From contig JAEZSL010000082.1 in assembly GCA_023443925.1 (NCBI GenBank), positions 1 through 64,000 of the forward strand: DNA of 64,000 bases, given 5' to 3'. The translations under genes were made by a program, and so were the position numbers. Every line of letters begins with the position of its first letter. The first letter of the stretch is position 1. Of the stretch, positions 1 through 7,946 are shown in pieces. A model generated the notes under the pieces. That model saw only the letters and a program-made list of their open reading frames with translations, was not told the origin of the DNA and did not search any database. The stretch is from Bacillota bacterium (GTDB lineage: Bacteria > Bacillota_A > Clostridia > Lachnospirales > Lachnospiraceae).

Positions 1-73
1 GGAATATCAGTCGTTTTATAGTTAAGCTTATATAGGTATTATACAAATTATATTATAACATTGCGACGGAATA

Positions 74-93
74 TTACGCAAACGTTTGGGTAA
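74..93. promoter_or_regulatory. Candidate LacI-family operator
   Basis: The 20-bp sequence TTACGCAAACGTTTGGGTAA is an inverted repeat with one mismatched pair and a central CAAACGTTTG core, which is the usual form of LacI/GalR-family operators. It is flanked on both sides by AATATT-like sequence that extends the symmetry. It lies about 335 bp before the TIM-like gene. No LacI-type regulator is encoded in the window, so the partner would be elsewhere. A second perfect palindrome, ATGATATCAT, is at 130-139. Confidence 0.45.
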
Positions 94-195
94 ATATTAA
101 CGAAAATTCCTAGGTTTTTAAATTTGCATATGATATCATTTGTTCATAAAGGTAATGCAGTACTGCAGATTAAGTAAGAAAGTTAGAATGCAATA

Positions 196-335
196 AAGTA
201 AGTAATAATGTAATCAAGCAATAATGTAATCAAGCAATAATGTATAAAGCAATAATGTATAAAGCATAAAGCAACAAAGCATAAAGCAACAAAGCATAAA
301 GCAATAAAATATAAAGCAACAAGTAAGAATACTAA
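196..335. repeat. Tandem 15-16 bp A-rich repeats upstream of the TIM-like gene
   Basis: About eight degenerate units of 15-16 bp run head to tail. The first variants read TAATGTAATCAAGCAA (twice) and TAATGTATAAAGCAA (twice), and the later ones TAAAGCAACAAAGCA. The array is rich in A and holds no plausible gene. A short hairpin (CCTGGT/ACCAGG, 349-369) follows. The whole stretch 1-427 is otherwise gene-free leader and promoter DNA, probably transcribed as a long 5' leader. Slippage at replication is the likely origin of the array. Confidence 0.7.
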
Positions 336-427
336 AAAGCAAAAGCAACCTGGTATAAAGTAACCAGGTGTAAGCAAAAAGCAAAAAAGCAAAAAGCATC
401 AAAGATCAACAAGAGAGGATGAAGTTC

Positions 428-1264
428 ATGAAACATATTTACTTAAATTTAAAAAGGTTTGACATCCCGGCAGAATATGGCGGAGTTAACCGCATAGCAG
501 CTCCCGGTGCATGGGGAAAATATATAGTAGATAATACGAAGGAAACGTTAAGCAGTTATGATAAAAACGAAACCGAGTTTGTTATGTTCCTGCCGGAGGC
601 TCATTTATTTGGTGCCATATCTGCTCTTAACAAAGATGGGATTCTTGAAATCGGCAGCCAGGGAGTATACCGGGAGGATACGGCTGCAGGCGGTAACTTT
701 GGTGCTTTTACCACCCAGAGAACGGGCAATTCCATGAAAGCAATCGGTTGTACCAGTACAATAATCGGCCATTGTGAAGAGAGAAGAGATAAAGCCGGAA
801 TACTGGCCGAAGCAGGTGTTACAGATACCGAAGCGGTAAACCGTATTTTAAATAAAGAGGTTAAAGCAGCGGCAGCCGCCGGACTTAAAGTTTTATACTG
901 TATCGGTGAGAATGCGGATGAACAGGAAAACTGGCAGGAAGTATTAAAAAAGCAGCTGGAAATCGGACTAGAAGGTGTTGACTTAAGCCAGGTATCTATC
1001 GCCTATGAACCGGTCTGGGCCATTGGGCCGGGAAAAATACCGCCGGACAGAGAATACATTGAGAAAATAGCGAAATTCATAAAGGATGTGGCAAAAGGGT
1101 GTCCCGTGGTTTACGGAGGCGGCTTAAAAACTGATAATGCCGGCATGCTGGCATCCATTCCTGAAATCGACGGCGGTCTGATCGCGCTTACCAGATTCCA
1201 GGGTGAAATCGGTTTTTATCCGGAAGAATATCTGGAAATAATTAAAACCTATTTGGGTAAATAA
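428..1264 (+). CDS. Divergent triose-phosphate isomerase-family protein
   Basis: A TIM-barrel protein of 278 residues in the triose-phosphate isomerase family. The three catalytic positions are visible by eye: Lys9 (LNLKRF), His115 in IIGHCEERR, and Glu194 in YEPVWAIGPGK, with the phosphate-binding YGGGLK near residue 240. It differs from housekeeping TpiA: the N-terminal GNWKMN is replaced, and GHSERR has become GHCEERR. This points to a catabolic paralogue, acting for example on a tetrulose phosphate as EryH does, rather than glycolysis. The start is set at 428 because the GAGAGG site at 413-418 directly abuts an earlier ATG at 419. It is followed by the LarA-like gene 113 bp on, probably in the same operon. 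Confidence 0.85.
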   Translation: MKHIYLNLKRFDIPAEYGGVNRIAAPGAWGKYIVDNTKETLSSYDKNETEFVMFLPEAHLFGAISALNKDGILEIGSQGVYREDTAAGGNFGAFTTQRTGNSMKAIGCTSTIIGHCEERRDKAGILAEAGVTDTEAVNRILNKEVKAAAAAGLKVLYCIGENADEQENWQEVLKKQLEIGLEGVDLSQVSIAYEPVWAIGPGKIPPDREYIEKIAKFIKDVAKGCPVVYGGGLKTDNAGMLASIPEIDGGLIALTRFQGEIGFYPEEYLEIIKTYLGK

Positions 1265-1377
1265 TAGATATAAGAATCGGTATTGAGAAACACCATTGAG
1301 ATATATTCTAAAAACTATATCATTACGTTATTAATTACACAATTACCTGGATATAAATAAGAAAGAGAGGAATTAAT

Positions 1378-2829
1378 ATGAAATTGTCTTTTGAATACGG
1401 ACATGGAACTATGGAAGCAAACTTACCGGATAGTACGGATGTATTTATAACAGGAGAAACTGTTGCAGATCCCCCCCATATACCTATGGACCAGCTGGAG
1501 GAAAAAACACTGGAATCCCTACGTAACCCCATTGGCATGGAACCTCTTACCAAGCTTGCCAAAAAAGGGTCCAAAGTAACCATTGTATTCCCGGACCGTG
1601 TTAAGGGCGGAGAACAGCCCACAGCCCACCGTAAAATTTCTATTAAATTAATTTTAAAAGAGTTATATAGTGTTGGTGTTGAAAAGAAAGATATTCTGCT
1701 GATCTGTTCCAATGGTCTTCACAGAAAAAATACGGAGAAAGAAATACGTGGAGTTCTTGGAGACGAGCTCTTCAACGAATTTTGGTATTCCCATCAGATT
1801 TTAAACCATGACAGTGAAGATTATGATCATCTGGTTGATTTAGGTATGACGGACCGCGGAGATCCGGTTATTATGAATAAATATGTTTATGACAGTGATG
1901 TGGCAATCCTCATCGGACATACCCAGGGTAACCCCTACGGTGGTTATTCCGGCGGTTATAAACATTGCTCCACCGGCATCACCCATTGGAGATCCATAGC
2001 TTCCCATCACGTACCGGAAGTAATGCACCGCAAGGATTTCGTGCCTGTCAGCGGTCATTCCATGATGAGAACTAAATTTGATGAAATCGGACAGCATATG
2101 GAAAACTGCATGGGCAAGAAATTCTTCTGCTGTGATGCGGTACTTGATACCCAGTCCCGACAGATTGCCATTTTCAGCGGTTATGCGAAAGAGATGCAGT
2201 CTCTTTCCTGGGAAGTGGCAGATAAGAGAACTTATGTGCATTTTGCAGAGAAAAAGTATGATGTTTTAGTATTTGGTATGCCTCAGTTTTTCCACTACGG
2301 CGATGGTATGGGAACAAACCCGATCATGCTGATGCAGGCCTTATCAGCCCAGGTAATCCGTTTTAAGAGAATTATGAGTGAGAACTGTGTGATTATCTGC
2401 GCTTCCACCTGCAACGGATATTTCCATGACGAATTGTGGCCTTATCTCAGGGAAATGTATGACTTATTCCAGAAAGACGGCATGAATACCCTGCCGGATA
2501 TGAACCGTCTTGGAGAGTATTTTGCAACCAATGAAGAATATATCCGCAAATACCGTTATACCAATGCATTCCATCCGTTCCACGGTTTCTCCATGATATC
2601 CTGCGGCCACATAGCGGAACAGAATACATCCGCAATCTATCTTGTGGGAGCAGAACAGCCCGGATACGCCAGAGGAATGGGATTAAAGACCAGGGCAACT
2701 TTTGAAGAAGCCTTAGCAGATGCTAAGAAAAAATTTGTAGGTCAGAACCCGAATATACTGGCTCTGCCCATGACTTATAAAAAGGCATCTGTCCACCTTA
2801 TGATGAAAGATGAAGTATATCACGGTTAA
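1378..2829 (+). CDS. LarA-family (nickel-dependent lactate racemase-like) protein
   Basis: A 483-residue DUF2088/LarA-family protein. Known LarA enzymes use a nickel-pincer nucleotide cofactor covalently held by a lysine and move a hydride or proton at a 2-hydroxy-acid carbon. Visible here are the catalytic His115 in SNGLHRKNTE, the pincer lysine Lys195 in GGYSGGYK, and a likely nickel ligand at His211 (SIASHH), 16 residues after the lysine as in LarA. The second catalytic His of LarA falls by eye on Asn185, so substrate or chemistry probably differs. Cofactor genes larB, larC and larE are not in the window. Start ATG has GAGAGG 10 bp upstream. Pairing with the TIM-like gene suggests a sugar-acid or polyol pathway; the substrate is unknown. 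Confidence 0.85.
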   Translation: MKLSFEYGHGTMEANLPDSTDVFITGETVADPPHIPMDQLEEKTLESLRNPIGMEPLTKLAKKGSKVTIVFPDRVKGGEQPTAHRKISIKLILKELYSVGVEKKDILLICSNGLHRKNTEKEIRGVLGDELFNEFWYSHQILNHDSEDYDHLVDLGMTDRGDPVIMNKYVYDSDVAILIGHTQGNPYGGYSGGYKHCSTGITHWRSIASHHVPEVMHRKDFVPVSGHSMMRTKFDEIGQHMENCMGKKFFCCDAVLDTQSRQIAIFSGYAKEMQSLSWEVADKRTYVHFAEKKYDVLVFGMPQFFHYGDGMGTNPIMLMQALSAQVIRFKRIMSENCVIICASTCNGYFHDELWPYLREMYDLFQKDGMNTLPDMNRLGEYFATNEEYIRKYRYTNAFHPFHGFSMISCGHIAEQNTSAIYLVGAEQPGYARGMGLKTRATFEEALADAKKKFVGQNPNILALPMTYKKASVHLMMKDEVYHG

Positions 2830-2847
2830 TTAAATTAAACTTCTTTG

Positions 2848-2914
2848 CCAGCGGGAGGTATTCGATTTTAGTGAAATGCAGATTAAAATTGAAGCAACGC
2901 CCGCTGGTGTATTT
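2848..2914 (+). terminator. Probable rho-independent terminator after the LarA-like gene
   Basis: CCAGCGGG (2848-2855) pairs with CCCGCTGG (2900-2907), enclosing a weaker inner stem (ATTTTA/TTAAAAT near 2864-2889), and is followed by TGTATTTTTAT. The loop is long for a terminator, so this is less certain than the compact ones in the window. Confidence 0.5.
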
Positions 2915-2987
2915 TTATGTTGAGATATGTTGAATAAACAGTTAGAATATAAGGGACAATGGAAAACTACATAAGGGAGGAAGTTAC

Positions 2988-3770
2988 TTGTATATTATAT
3001 TTTTAATCGTAAGCTTATTTGCATCTATAGCCGGCGCTATCTGCGGTATCGGCGGGGGTGTAATTATAAAACCTGTGCTGGATGCCACCGGAATCATGGG
3101 GGTAAGTTCCATCAGTTTCTTGTCCGGCTGTACGGTCTTGTCCATGTCGGTTATTTCCGTATTGACAGCAATGAAAAAAGGCGGTACCTCAGTTAATATA
3201 AAGATTGCCACGCCACTTGCCCTAGGGGCGGCAATTGGCGGAGTATTGGGAAAAGCTTTGTTTCAATATGTATATATTTTATTTCCCGACGAGAATAAAG
3301 TAGGAGCCGTTCAGGCCGCCGTACTGATTCTTCTAACCGCCGGAACTTTAATCTATACGCTGAATTCTTCAAAAATCAAAACCCACAATTTACAAAATAT
3401 CTATACCTGTATTCTGATTGGTCTGTTACTGGGTATACTATCCGCTTTTTTAGGCATCGGCGGAGGCCCTATTAATATTATTCTGCTGGCTTATTTTTTT
3501 ACCATGGATACGAAACAGGCTGCTATTAATTCGTTATACATTATTATGTTTTCCCAGTTTGCAAGCTTAATTAGTACTGTAGTGCATCAGGACGTACCGG
3601 TTTTTGATTTGGGTATCTTGATACTGATGGTATTAGGCGGTGTAACAGGAGCCATGCTGGGAAGTAAAATAAATAAAAAGTTTACATCGTCGGATGTGGA
3701 GAAATTATTTATCGGACTTATGATTATTATTATTCTGATTAATATTTACAATCTGGTAAAATTCTTATGA
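2988..3770 (+). CDS. TSUP-family membrane permease (TauE/SafE type)
   Basis: A 260-residue integral membrane protein of the TauE/SafE (DUF81) family, which exports or moves small anions such as sulfite, sulfoacetate or related organosulfonates. The family's internal duplication is clear: a GICGIGGG motif near residue 20 and a GIGGGPIN motif near residue 157, each starting a four-helix half. The start is TTG at 2988, with GGGAGG at 2975-2980 seven bases upstream. It follows the LarA-like gene after a probable terminator and has its own leader. The substrate cannot be told from sequence; a link to the neighbouring radical SAM enzyme through sulfur chemistry is only a guess. Confidence 0.8.
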   Translation: MYIIFLIVSLFASIAGAICGIGGGVIIKPVLDATGIMGVSSISFLSGCTVLSMSVISVLTAMKKGGTSVNIKIATPLALGAAIGGVLGKALFQYVYILFPDENKVGAVQAAVLILLTAGTLIYTLNSSKIKTHNLQNIYTCILIGLLLGILSAFLGIGGGPINIILLAYFFTMDTKQAAINSLYIIMFSQFASLISTVVHQDVPVFDLGILILMVLGGVTGAMLGSKINKKFTSSDVEKLFIGLMIIIILINIYNLVKFL

Positions 3771-4115
3771 TTTTTTTTAATATAAAATAGTGATGAATCA
3801 TCTCTTCCCAAGGAAACTGAAATAAATATAGATAAGAAAGGATGCCACAACTTGTTCTTTTACTTTTTTTGTGGCAGCCATGTCCCAGGCAGCCTTGCTT
3901 TCCATGTGTGATGAGCTGTAGGGAAGCGTGCTGGATGCCATGGATGCAGCTGATATGTGGTTAAAACAATACAATGCTCCCAAAGAACAGTATATCCGGG
4001 TAGGTTTAGCGTGATTAAGCCGCCGTTTATCTCTTTGTCCTTTCTTGGGCAGGCTTGTCATGGCTGTAAGAAGTTAGTATAATAGTTGTAATACATAAAT
4101 TAGGAGAGATACACC
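3771..4115. other. Gene-free stretch with hairpin element copy A
   Basis: A 345-bp gap. At 3836-3876 the sequence AAAGGATGCCACAA, an 18-nt loop with TTCTTTTAC, and TTGTGGCA form a perfect 8-bp stem (3843-3850 with 3869-3876). This is the first of four similar elements in the window. From 3883 one forward frame reads MSQAALLSMCDEL, an in-frame TAG, then 30 more codons to 4015; it might be a decayed gene end but matches nothing I recognise. The SD AGGAGAG for the next gene is at 4102-4108. Confidence 0.6.
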
Positions 4116-5246
4116 ATGATTAATTTGCTGATAAAACCTTCTTCCGGTATGTGCAACCTGCGGTGCGAATATTGTTTCTATGAAGACGAAGTGAAATTAA
4201 GAAAACAGGCTTCTTATGGATTTATGACAGAGGAAACGCTGGAACAGGTTATAAAAAAGACTTTGGAATATTCCACAGATGACTGTACGATTGCCTATCA
4301 GGGGGGAGAGCCTACCTTAATCGGCCTGGAATTTTACCGCAGATCCATAGAGTTTCAGAAAAAGTATAACAAGAAAGGGCTTCCCATTCATAATGCCATA
4401 CAGACCAATGGTTACCGGCTTGGGAAGGAATGGGCTGAGTTTTTTGCTGAAAATCACTTTCTGGTGGGGTTATCTCTTGACGGAACAAAAGATACGCATA
4501 ATGCTTTTCGGAAAAATCCGGCAGGAGAGGATACATTTTTTAATATCATGGATACAAAGAGCCTGTTTGATCAATACGGGGTGGAATATAATATATTAAC
4601 GGTAGTGAACGGCCGTACCGTAAAGAAAGCCAGGAAAATATATGAGTTCTATCATAAGTATAAATTAAACTACCTGCAATTCATCCCCTGCATGAATCCG
4701 TTTGAACCGGAAGGGAAGGAAGGCAGTTTAGAAACAACCGTTCCGGAGTTCTCATTAACGGCAGAGGATTACGGCAGATTTTTGATGGAGCTGTTTGATC
4801 TTTGGTATGAAGATCTCCAAAAGGGCAGACAGCCTTATATCCGTTCCTTTGAAAACTATATCTCTATCCTTATGGGAATGCCTCCGGAAGCCTGTGACCA
4901 GAATGGTTTCTGTGGAATTCAATATGTGATAGAGGCAGATGGAGAGGTTTACCCTTGTGACTTTTATGTGCTGGATAATTTTAAACTGGGCAATTTAAAC
5001 ACATGTACTATCGAAGAAATCGACCGGAAAAGGTTGGAACTTAAGTTTGTGTTAAACTCCAGGAACCAGACAAGTGAATGTATGAGCTGCCGGTTTTATC
5101 CGATTTGCCGGGGCGGATGCTACCGGTATCGGACAATACCGGGGAATGATGGTATGAAGAACTGTTTGTGTGAAAGTTACAAGATGTTTTTTGCCCATAC
5201 GCTGGGACGGATGCAGGAGATTGCAGAAGTACTAAAGAGGAGATAA
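4116..5246 (+). CDS. Radical SAM/SPASM protein, anaerobic sulfatase-maturase-like
   Basis: A 376-residue radical SAM enzyme of the anSME group. The CxxxCxxC cluster is Cys13-Cys17-Cys20 (CNLRCEYC), followed by the GGEPTL motif near residue 65. The C-terminal SPASM half has the expected cysteine pattern: NGFCGIQYVIEADGEVYPC, then CMSCRFYPICRGGCYR and a last Cys, enough for two extra 4Fe-4S clusters. Known members oxidise an active-site Cys or Ser of sulfatases to formylglycine; relatives modify peptides. No sulfatase and no short precursor peptide is visible nearby, so its partner is elsewhere or it has another substrate. It is monocistronic, with its own SD and a terminator downstream. Confidence 0.85.
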   Translation: MINLLIKPSSGMCNLRCEYCFYEDEVKLRKQASYGFMTEETLEQVIKKTLEYSTDDCTIAYQGGEPTLIGLEFYRRSIEFQKKYNKKGLPIHNAIQTNGYRLGKEWAEFFAENHFLVGLSLDGTKDTHNAFRKNPAGEDTFFNIMDTKSLFDQYGVEYNILTVVNGRTVKKARKIYEFYHKYKLNYLQFIPCMNPFEPEGKEGSLETTVPEFSLTAEDYGRFLMELFDLWYEDLQKGRQPYIRSFENYISILMGMPPEACDQNGFCGIQYVIEADGEVYPCDFYVLDNFKLGNLNTCTIEEIDRKRLELKFVLNSRNQTSECMSCRFYPICRGGCYRYRTIPGNDGMKNCLCESYKMFFAHTLGRMQEIAEVLKRR

Positions 5247-5379
5247 CGAGGTTATGTAATTTTTTGCTGCTTTTATCTTTTGTTGTAAATAAATTTGTAT
5301 TAACCAGAGTTCGCTCCACCCTTTGATCTGTAAATAGATCATGCCATTTGAAATTAAATAAAACCAATTTATTAATCAT

Positions 5380-5413
5380 GCCTTGCAATTAAAAGATTGC
5401 AGGGCTGTTTTTA
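5380..5413 (+). terminator. Rho-independent terminator of the radical SAM gene
   Basis: GCCTTGCAAT (5380-5389) pairs with ATTGCAGGGC (5396-5405) with one G-T wobble, and TGTTTTTA follows. It lies about 130 bp past the stop codon. The rest of 5247-5544 shows no gene; a short direct repeat, AATCGCAGGAG, occurs twice between 5505 and 5541. Confidence 0.75.
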
Positions 5414-5544
5414 TCGTATAGGAAAAGTTCGTCTATTCGATAAAAATCCTCCGGGAGTCAATAAGTTCTGCTATTAAAATTGGGTCAGTAAAGAAAAGCT
5501 CATCTAAATCGCAGGAGAGTTATTAAATAAATCGCAGGAGTTTT

Positions 5545-6447
5545 TTATTCTTGTACTGTAATTTCAATATAAGTTCCAAGAGGACAAAAGGGGTCGAGCT
5601 TATGCTGTCTTCGAAATTCTGCCGGAGTGATATGGAGTAATTTCTTATATACCTTAGCAAAATAATTAGCGCAGGAGAAGCCACATTTTTTCGCTATTTC
5701 GTCTAGTCCAAAGTCGGTATTCTGCAGAAGTTTCATGCTCTCTTCCAGACGGAGCTGGGTCAGATAGCGAATTGGTGAGATACCCTGTTCCTTTCGAAAC
5801 AATCTTTCCAAATGGGAATAGGTAATTCCCATCTCATTGCCCATTTCTGCCAGAACGGCCTGTCTGCCATAATTTTTGCGCATCCAGTCCATGGCAGCAG
5901 TTACATAAGGGCTGGAATTCCCTGTCTTAGGAAACTCCACCTGGCAGAGTAAGGAAACCAAAAACCGGTATAACCATTCACTGCTATAATAATGTTCCGT
6001 GGGTTTTTGGGATTTCAGGGTATTATAGATTTCAAAAAAAAGAGTAACGGGCATGCTGTCAGGGGCCAGGTCTATAACCGGACCTGACAGTTCCTGTATC
6101 CGTCTGAAAAAAGGCTCAGCAGCCGGCCCGATAAAATGCAGATAAAAATATGTCCAGGTCTGGTTTGGATCTTCAGAGGAATTCAGGTAGTAACAGCTGT
6201 CCTCCGGAAAATGTATAAAAAATGCTTTACCTTTTGTTAATATATAGCGTTCTCCTTTTCTTTCATAAATTCCATATCCATCTAAGGTATATTGAAACAG
6301 ATACCCCTCATAGTCTCTGTCCTTATTCTCATAATAATAAGTCTCGTTTCTGCGGGTTTCGGTTCCAAGATCATATACCCTTAAAGTTTGTTCTGCGATA
6401 CTGTCGGTATTTAAATATCCATAACTTCCTAATTCAAACGATATCAA
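5545..6447 (-). CDS. AraC-family transcriptional regulator
   Basis: A 300-residue regulator with an N-terminal cupin-like sugar-sensing domain (about 1-170) and a C-terminal double helix-turn-helix DNA-binding domain (about 190-290). The C-terminal signature, ending in KVYKKLLHITPAEFRRQ, is typical of the AraC/XylS family. The start is TTG, supported by AGGGGGT a few bases upstream on the minus strand. It is divergent from the GH27 gene with 151 bp between them, so GH27 and the AraC behind it are its probable targets. The effector sugar is unknown. Confidence 0.9.
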   Translation of the reverse strand: MISFELGSYGYLNTDSIAEQTLRVYDLGTETRRNETYYYENKDRDYEGYLFQYTLDGYGIYERKGERYILTKGKAFFIHFPEDSCYYLNSSEDPNQTWTYFYLHFIGPAAEPFFRRIQELSGPVIDLAPDSMPVTLFFEIYNTLKSQKPTEHYYSSEWLYRFLVSLLCQVEFPKTGNSSPYVTAAMDWMRKNYGRQAVLAEMGNEMGITYSHLERLFRKEQGISPIRYLTQLRLEESMKLLQNTDFGLDEIAKKCGFSCANYFAKVYKKLLHITPAEFRRQHKLDPFCPLGTYIEITVQE

Positions 6448-6514
6448 AAAATTACCCCCTTCATCAAATAATTACCGTTGTTGCTTATGGATTATACTAA
6501 TATAATATACCATA

Positions 6515-6585
6515 TGGATTAAAAATCCAATATATCTGTATCATCAAAAATTTACTTACAATGTACTTAATAGATCAAAAATTTA
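6515..6585. promoter_or_regulatory. Candidate operators between AraC and GH27
   Basis: An inverted repeat TGGATT-AAA-AATCCA sits at 6515-6529. A perfect 12-bp direct repeat, ATCAAAAATTTA, occurs at 6543-6554 and again at 6574-6585, 31 bp apart, which is close to three helical turns. Spaced direct repeats on one face of DNA are typical of AraC-family sites. The second copy ends right at the GGAGG of the GH27 gene, so bound protein there would more likely repress than activate. Confidence 0.4.
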
Positions 6586-6598
6586 TGGAGGTAATCCT

Positions 6599-7888
6599 AT
6601 GGACAAAAATAAATTCTCACCCGTACCGCCTATGGGGTGGAACAGTTACGATTATTATGATACTATGGTAAATGAGGAACAGGTCAAAGCCAATGCGGAT
6701 TATATGGCAGGACATCTTAGGGAATTTGGCTGGGAATATGTTGTAATCGATATTCAATGGTATTCCTGTGACGCAGGTACACAAAGGGATAAATATCAGT
6801 ATCTGCCTTTTGGCAAGCTGAGCATTGATGAATATGCAAGGCTTCTTCCCTGTGAGGAACGGTTTCCGTCTTCTGCAAATGGAATGGGTTTTAAACCGCT
6901 GGCAGAGTATATACACGGTTTGGGACTTAAATTTGGTATACATATCATGAGGGGAATCCCAAGAATAGCGGCTCATAACCATATGGGTCTTTACAATACA
7001 GATGTAACAGCAGCAGAAATAGCCGATCCCTTCTCGATTTGTTTTTGGAATCCGGACATGTATGGGGTCAATGTAATGGCCAAAGGAGCCCAGGAATATT
7101 ATAATTCCATATTTGAGCTGTATGCCGGCTGGGGAGTGGATTTTATTAAATGTGACGATATATGCAGGCATGATATGAAATCTGCAGAAGCAGAAACAAA
7201 GATGCTGCACAAAGCGATACAGCAGAGCGGCCGGCCTATGGTTTTAAGTCTTTCACCGGGACCGGCACAAATAAACAAGGCCTGGCATTATGAAAAATAT
7301 GCAAATATGTGGAGGATTACCGATGATTTCTGGGACAGCTGGCCTTTACTACTGAATATGTTTGAACGCTGTGAGATATGGCAGAGACATGTGTCTGCCG
7401 GATGCTATCCGGATTGTGATATGCTCCCCTTGGGTTACATTGGAAAAGGATTCGGCGAGGAGAGGTATACCAGATTTACCAAAGAGGAACAGATTACCAT
7501 GATGACCCTGTGGTGCATTTTCCGGTCGCCGCTTATGTTAGGTGCCGAGCTGACCAAGCTGGATTCCTGGACATTAAGTTTACTGACCAATAAAAAAGTT
7601 TTAAGACTTTTAAACTGTTCGACAGGAGCTAGACAGATCATAAGGGATAGGAATCAGGCAGTATGGGTTTCAATGGATACAACCCAGGAAGCTTATTACC
7701 TGGCACTATTCAACCTCAGTGATGAAGTACGGATAATTAAGGCAGCAGGGGAGGAGACAAGCATAATACCACTTAGCAGCTGCATATGGGAAGAATTGTG
7801 GAGTGGAGAGTCCCAAAAAGCAGAACAGGATTTTATCGAGACAGAAATAAAACCTCATGGAGCAAAACTTTTTAAGTTAAGATATTAA
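6599..7888 (+). CDS. Glycoside hydrolase family 27 protein (alpha-galactosidase-like)
   Basis: A 429-residue GH27 protein, a retaining enzyme family of alpha-D-galactosidases, alpha-N-acetylgalactosaminidases and beta-L-arabinopyranosidases. The family opening PPMGWNSYDYY is at residues 10-20. The likely nucleophile is Asp186 in DFIKCDD and the acid/base Asp243 in MWRITDDFWDSW. A C-terminal beta-sandwich follows from about residue 340. There is no signal peptide, so it acts in the cytoplasm on imported oligosaccharides. The start has GGAGG 8 bp upstream. An AraC gene follows after 58 bp and another is divergent, so it is well placed for sugar-induced control. The exact sugar specificity is not decided by these motifs. 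Confidence 0.85.
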   Translation: MDKNKFSPVPPMGWNSYDYYDTMVNEEQVKANADYMAGHLREFGWEYVVIDIQWYSCDAGTQRDKYQYLPFGKLSIDEYARLLPCEERFPSSANGMGFKPLAEYIHGLGLKFGIHIMRGIPRIAAHNHMGLYNTDVTAAEIADPFSICFWNPDMYGVNVMAKGAQEYYNSIFELYAGWGVDFIKCDDICRHDMKSAEAETKMLHKAIQQSGRPMVLSLSPGPAQINKAWHYEKYANMWRITDDFWDSWPLLLNMFERCEIWQRHVSAGCYPDCDMLPLGYIGKGFGEERYTRFTKEEQITMMTLWCIFRSPLMLGAELTKLDSWTLSLLTNKKVLRLLNCSTGARQIIRDRNQAVWVSMDTTQEAYYLALFNLSDEVRIIKAAGEETSIIPLSSCIWEELWSGESQKAEQDFIETEIKPHGAKLFKLRY

Positions 7889-7946
7889 TACAGCAATTGA
7901 CACATAATAATTGCTGACCTAAAAATGTAAGACACGGAGGAAAATG

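Noticed and set aside
183..402. Minus-strand hydrophobic small proteins upstream of the TIM-like gene
   Set aside because: They only translate the A-rich tandem repeats into Phe/Leu/Cys/Tyr runs and lack a ribosome-binding site.
3798..4061. 87-codon minus-strand gene in the gap before the radical SAM enzyme
   Set aside because: No SD and it runs through the hairpin element; composition is unlike that of the neighbouring genes.
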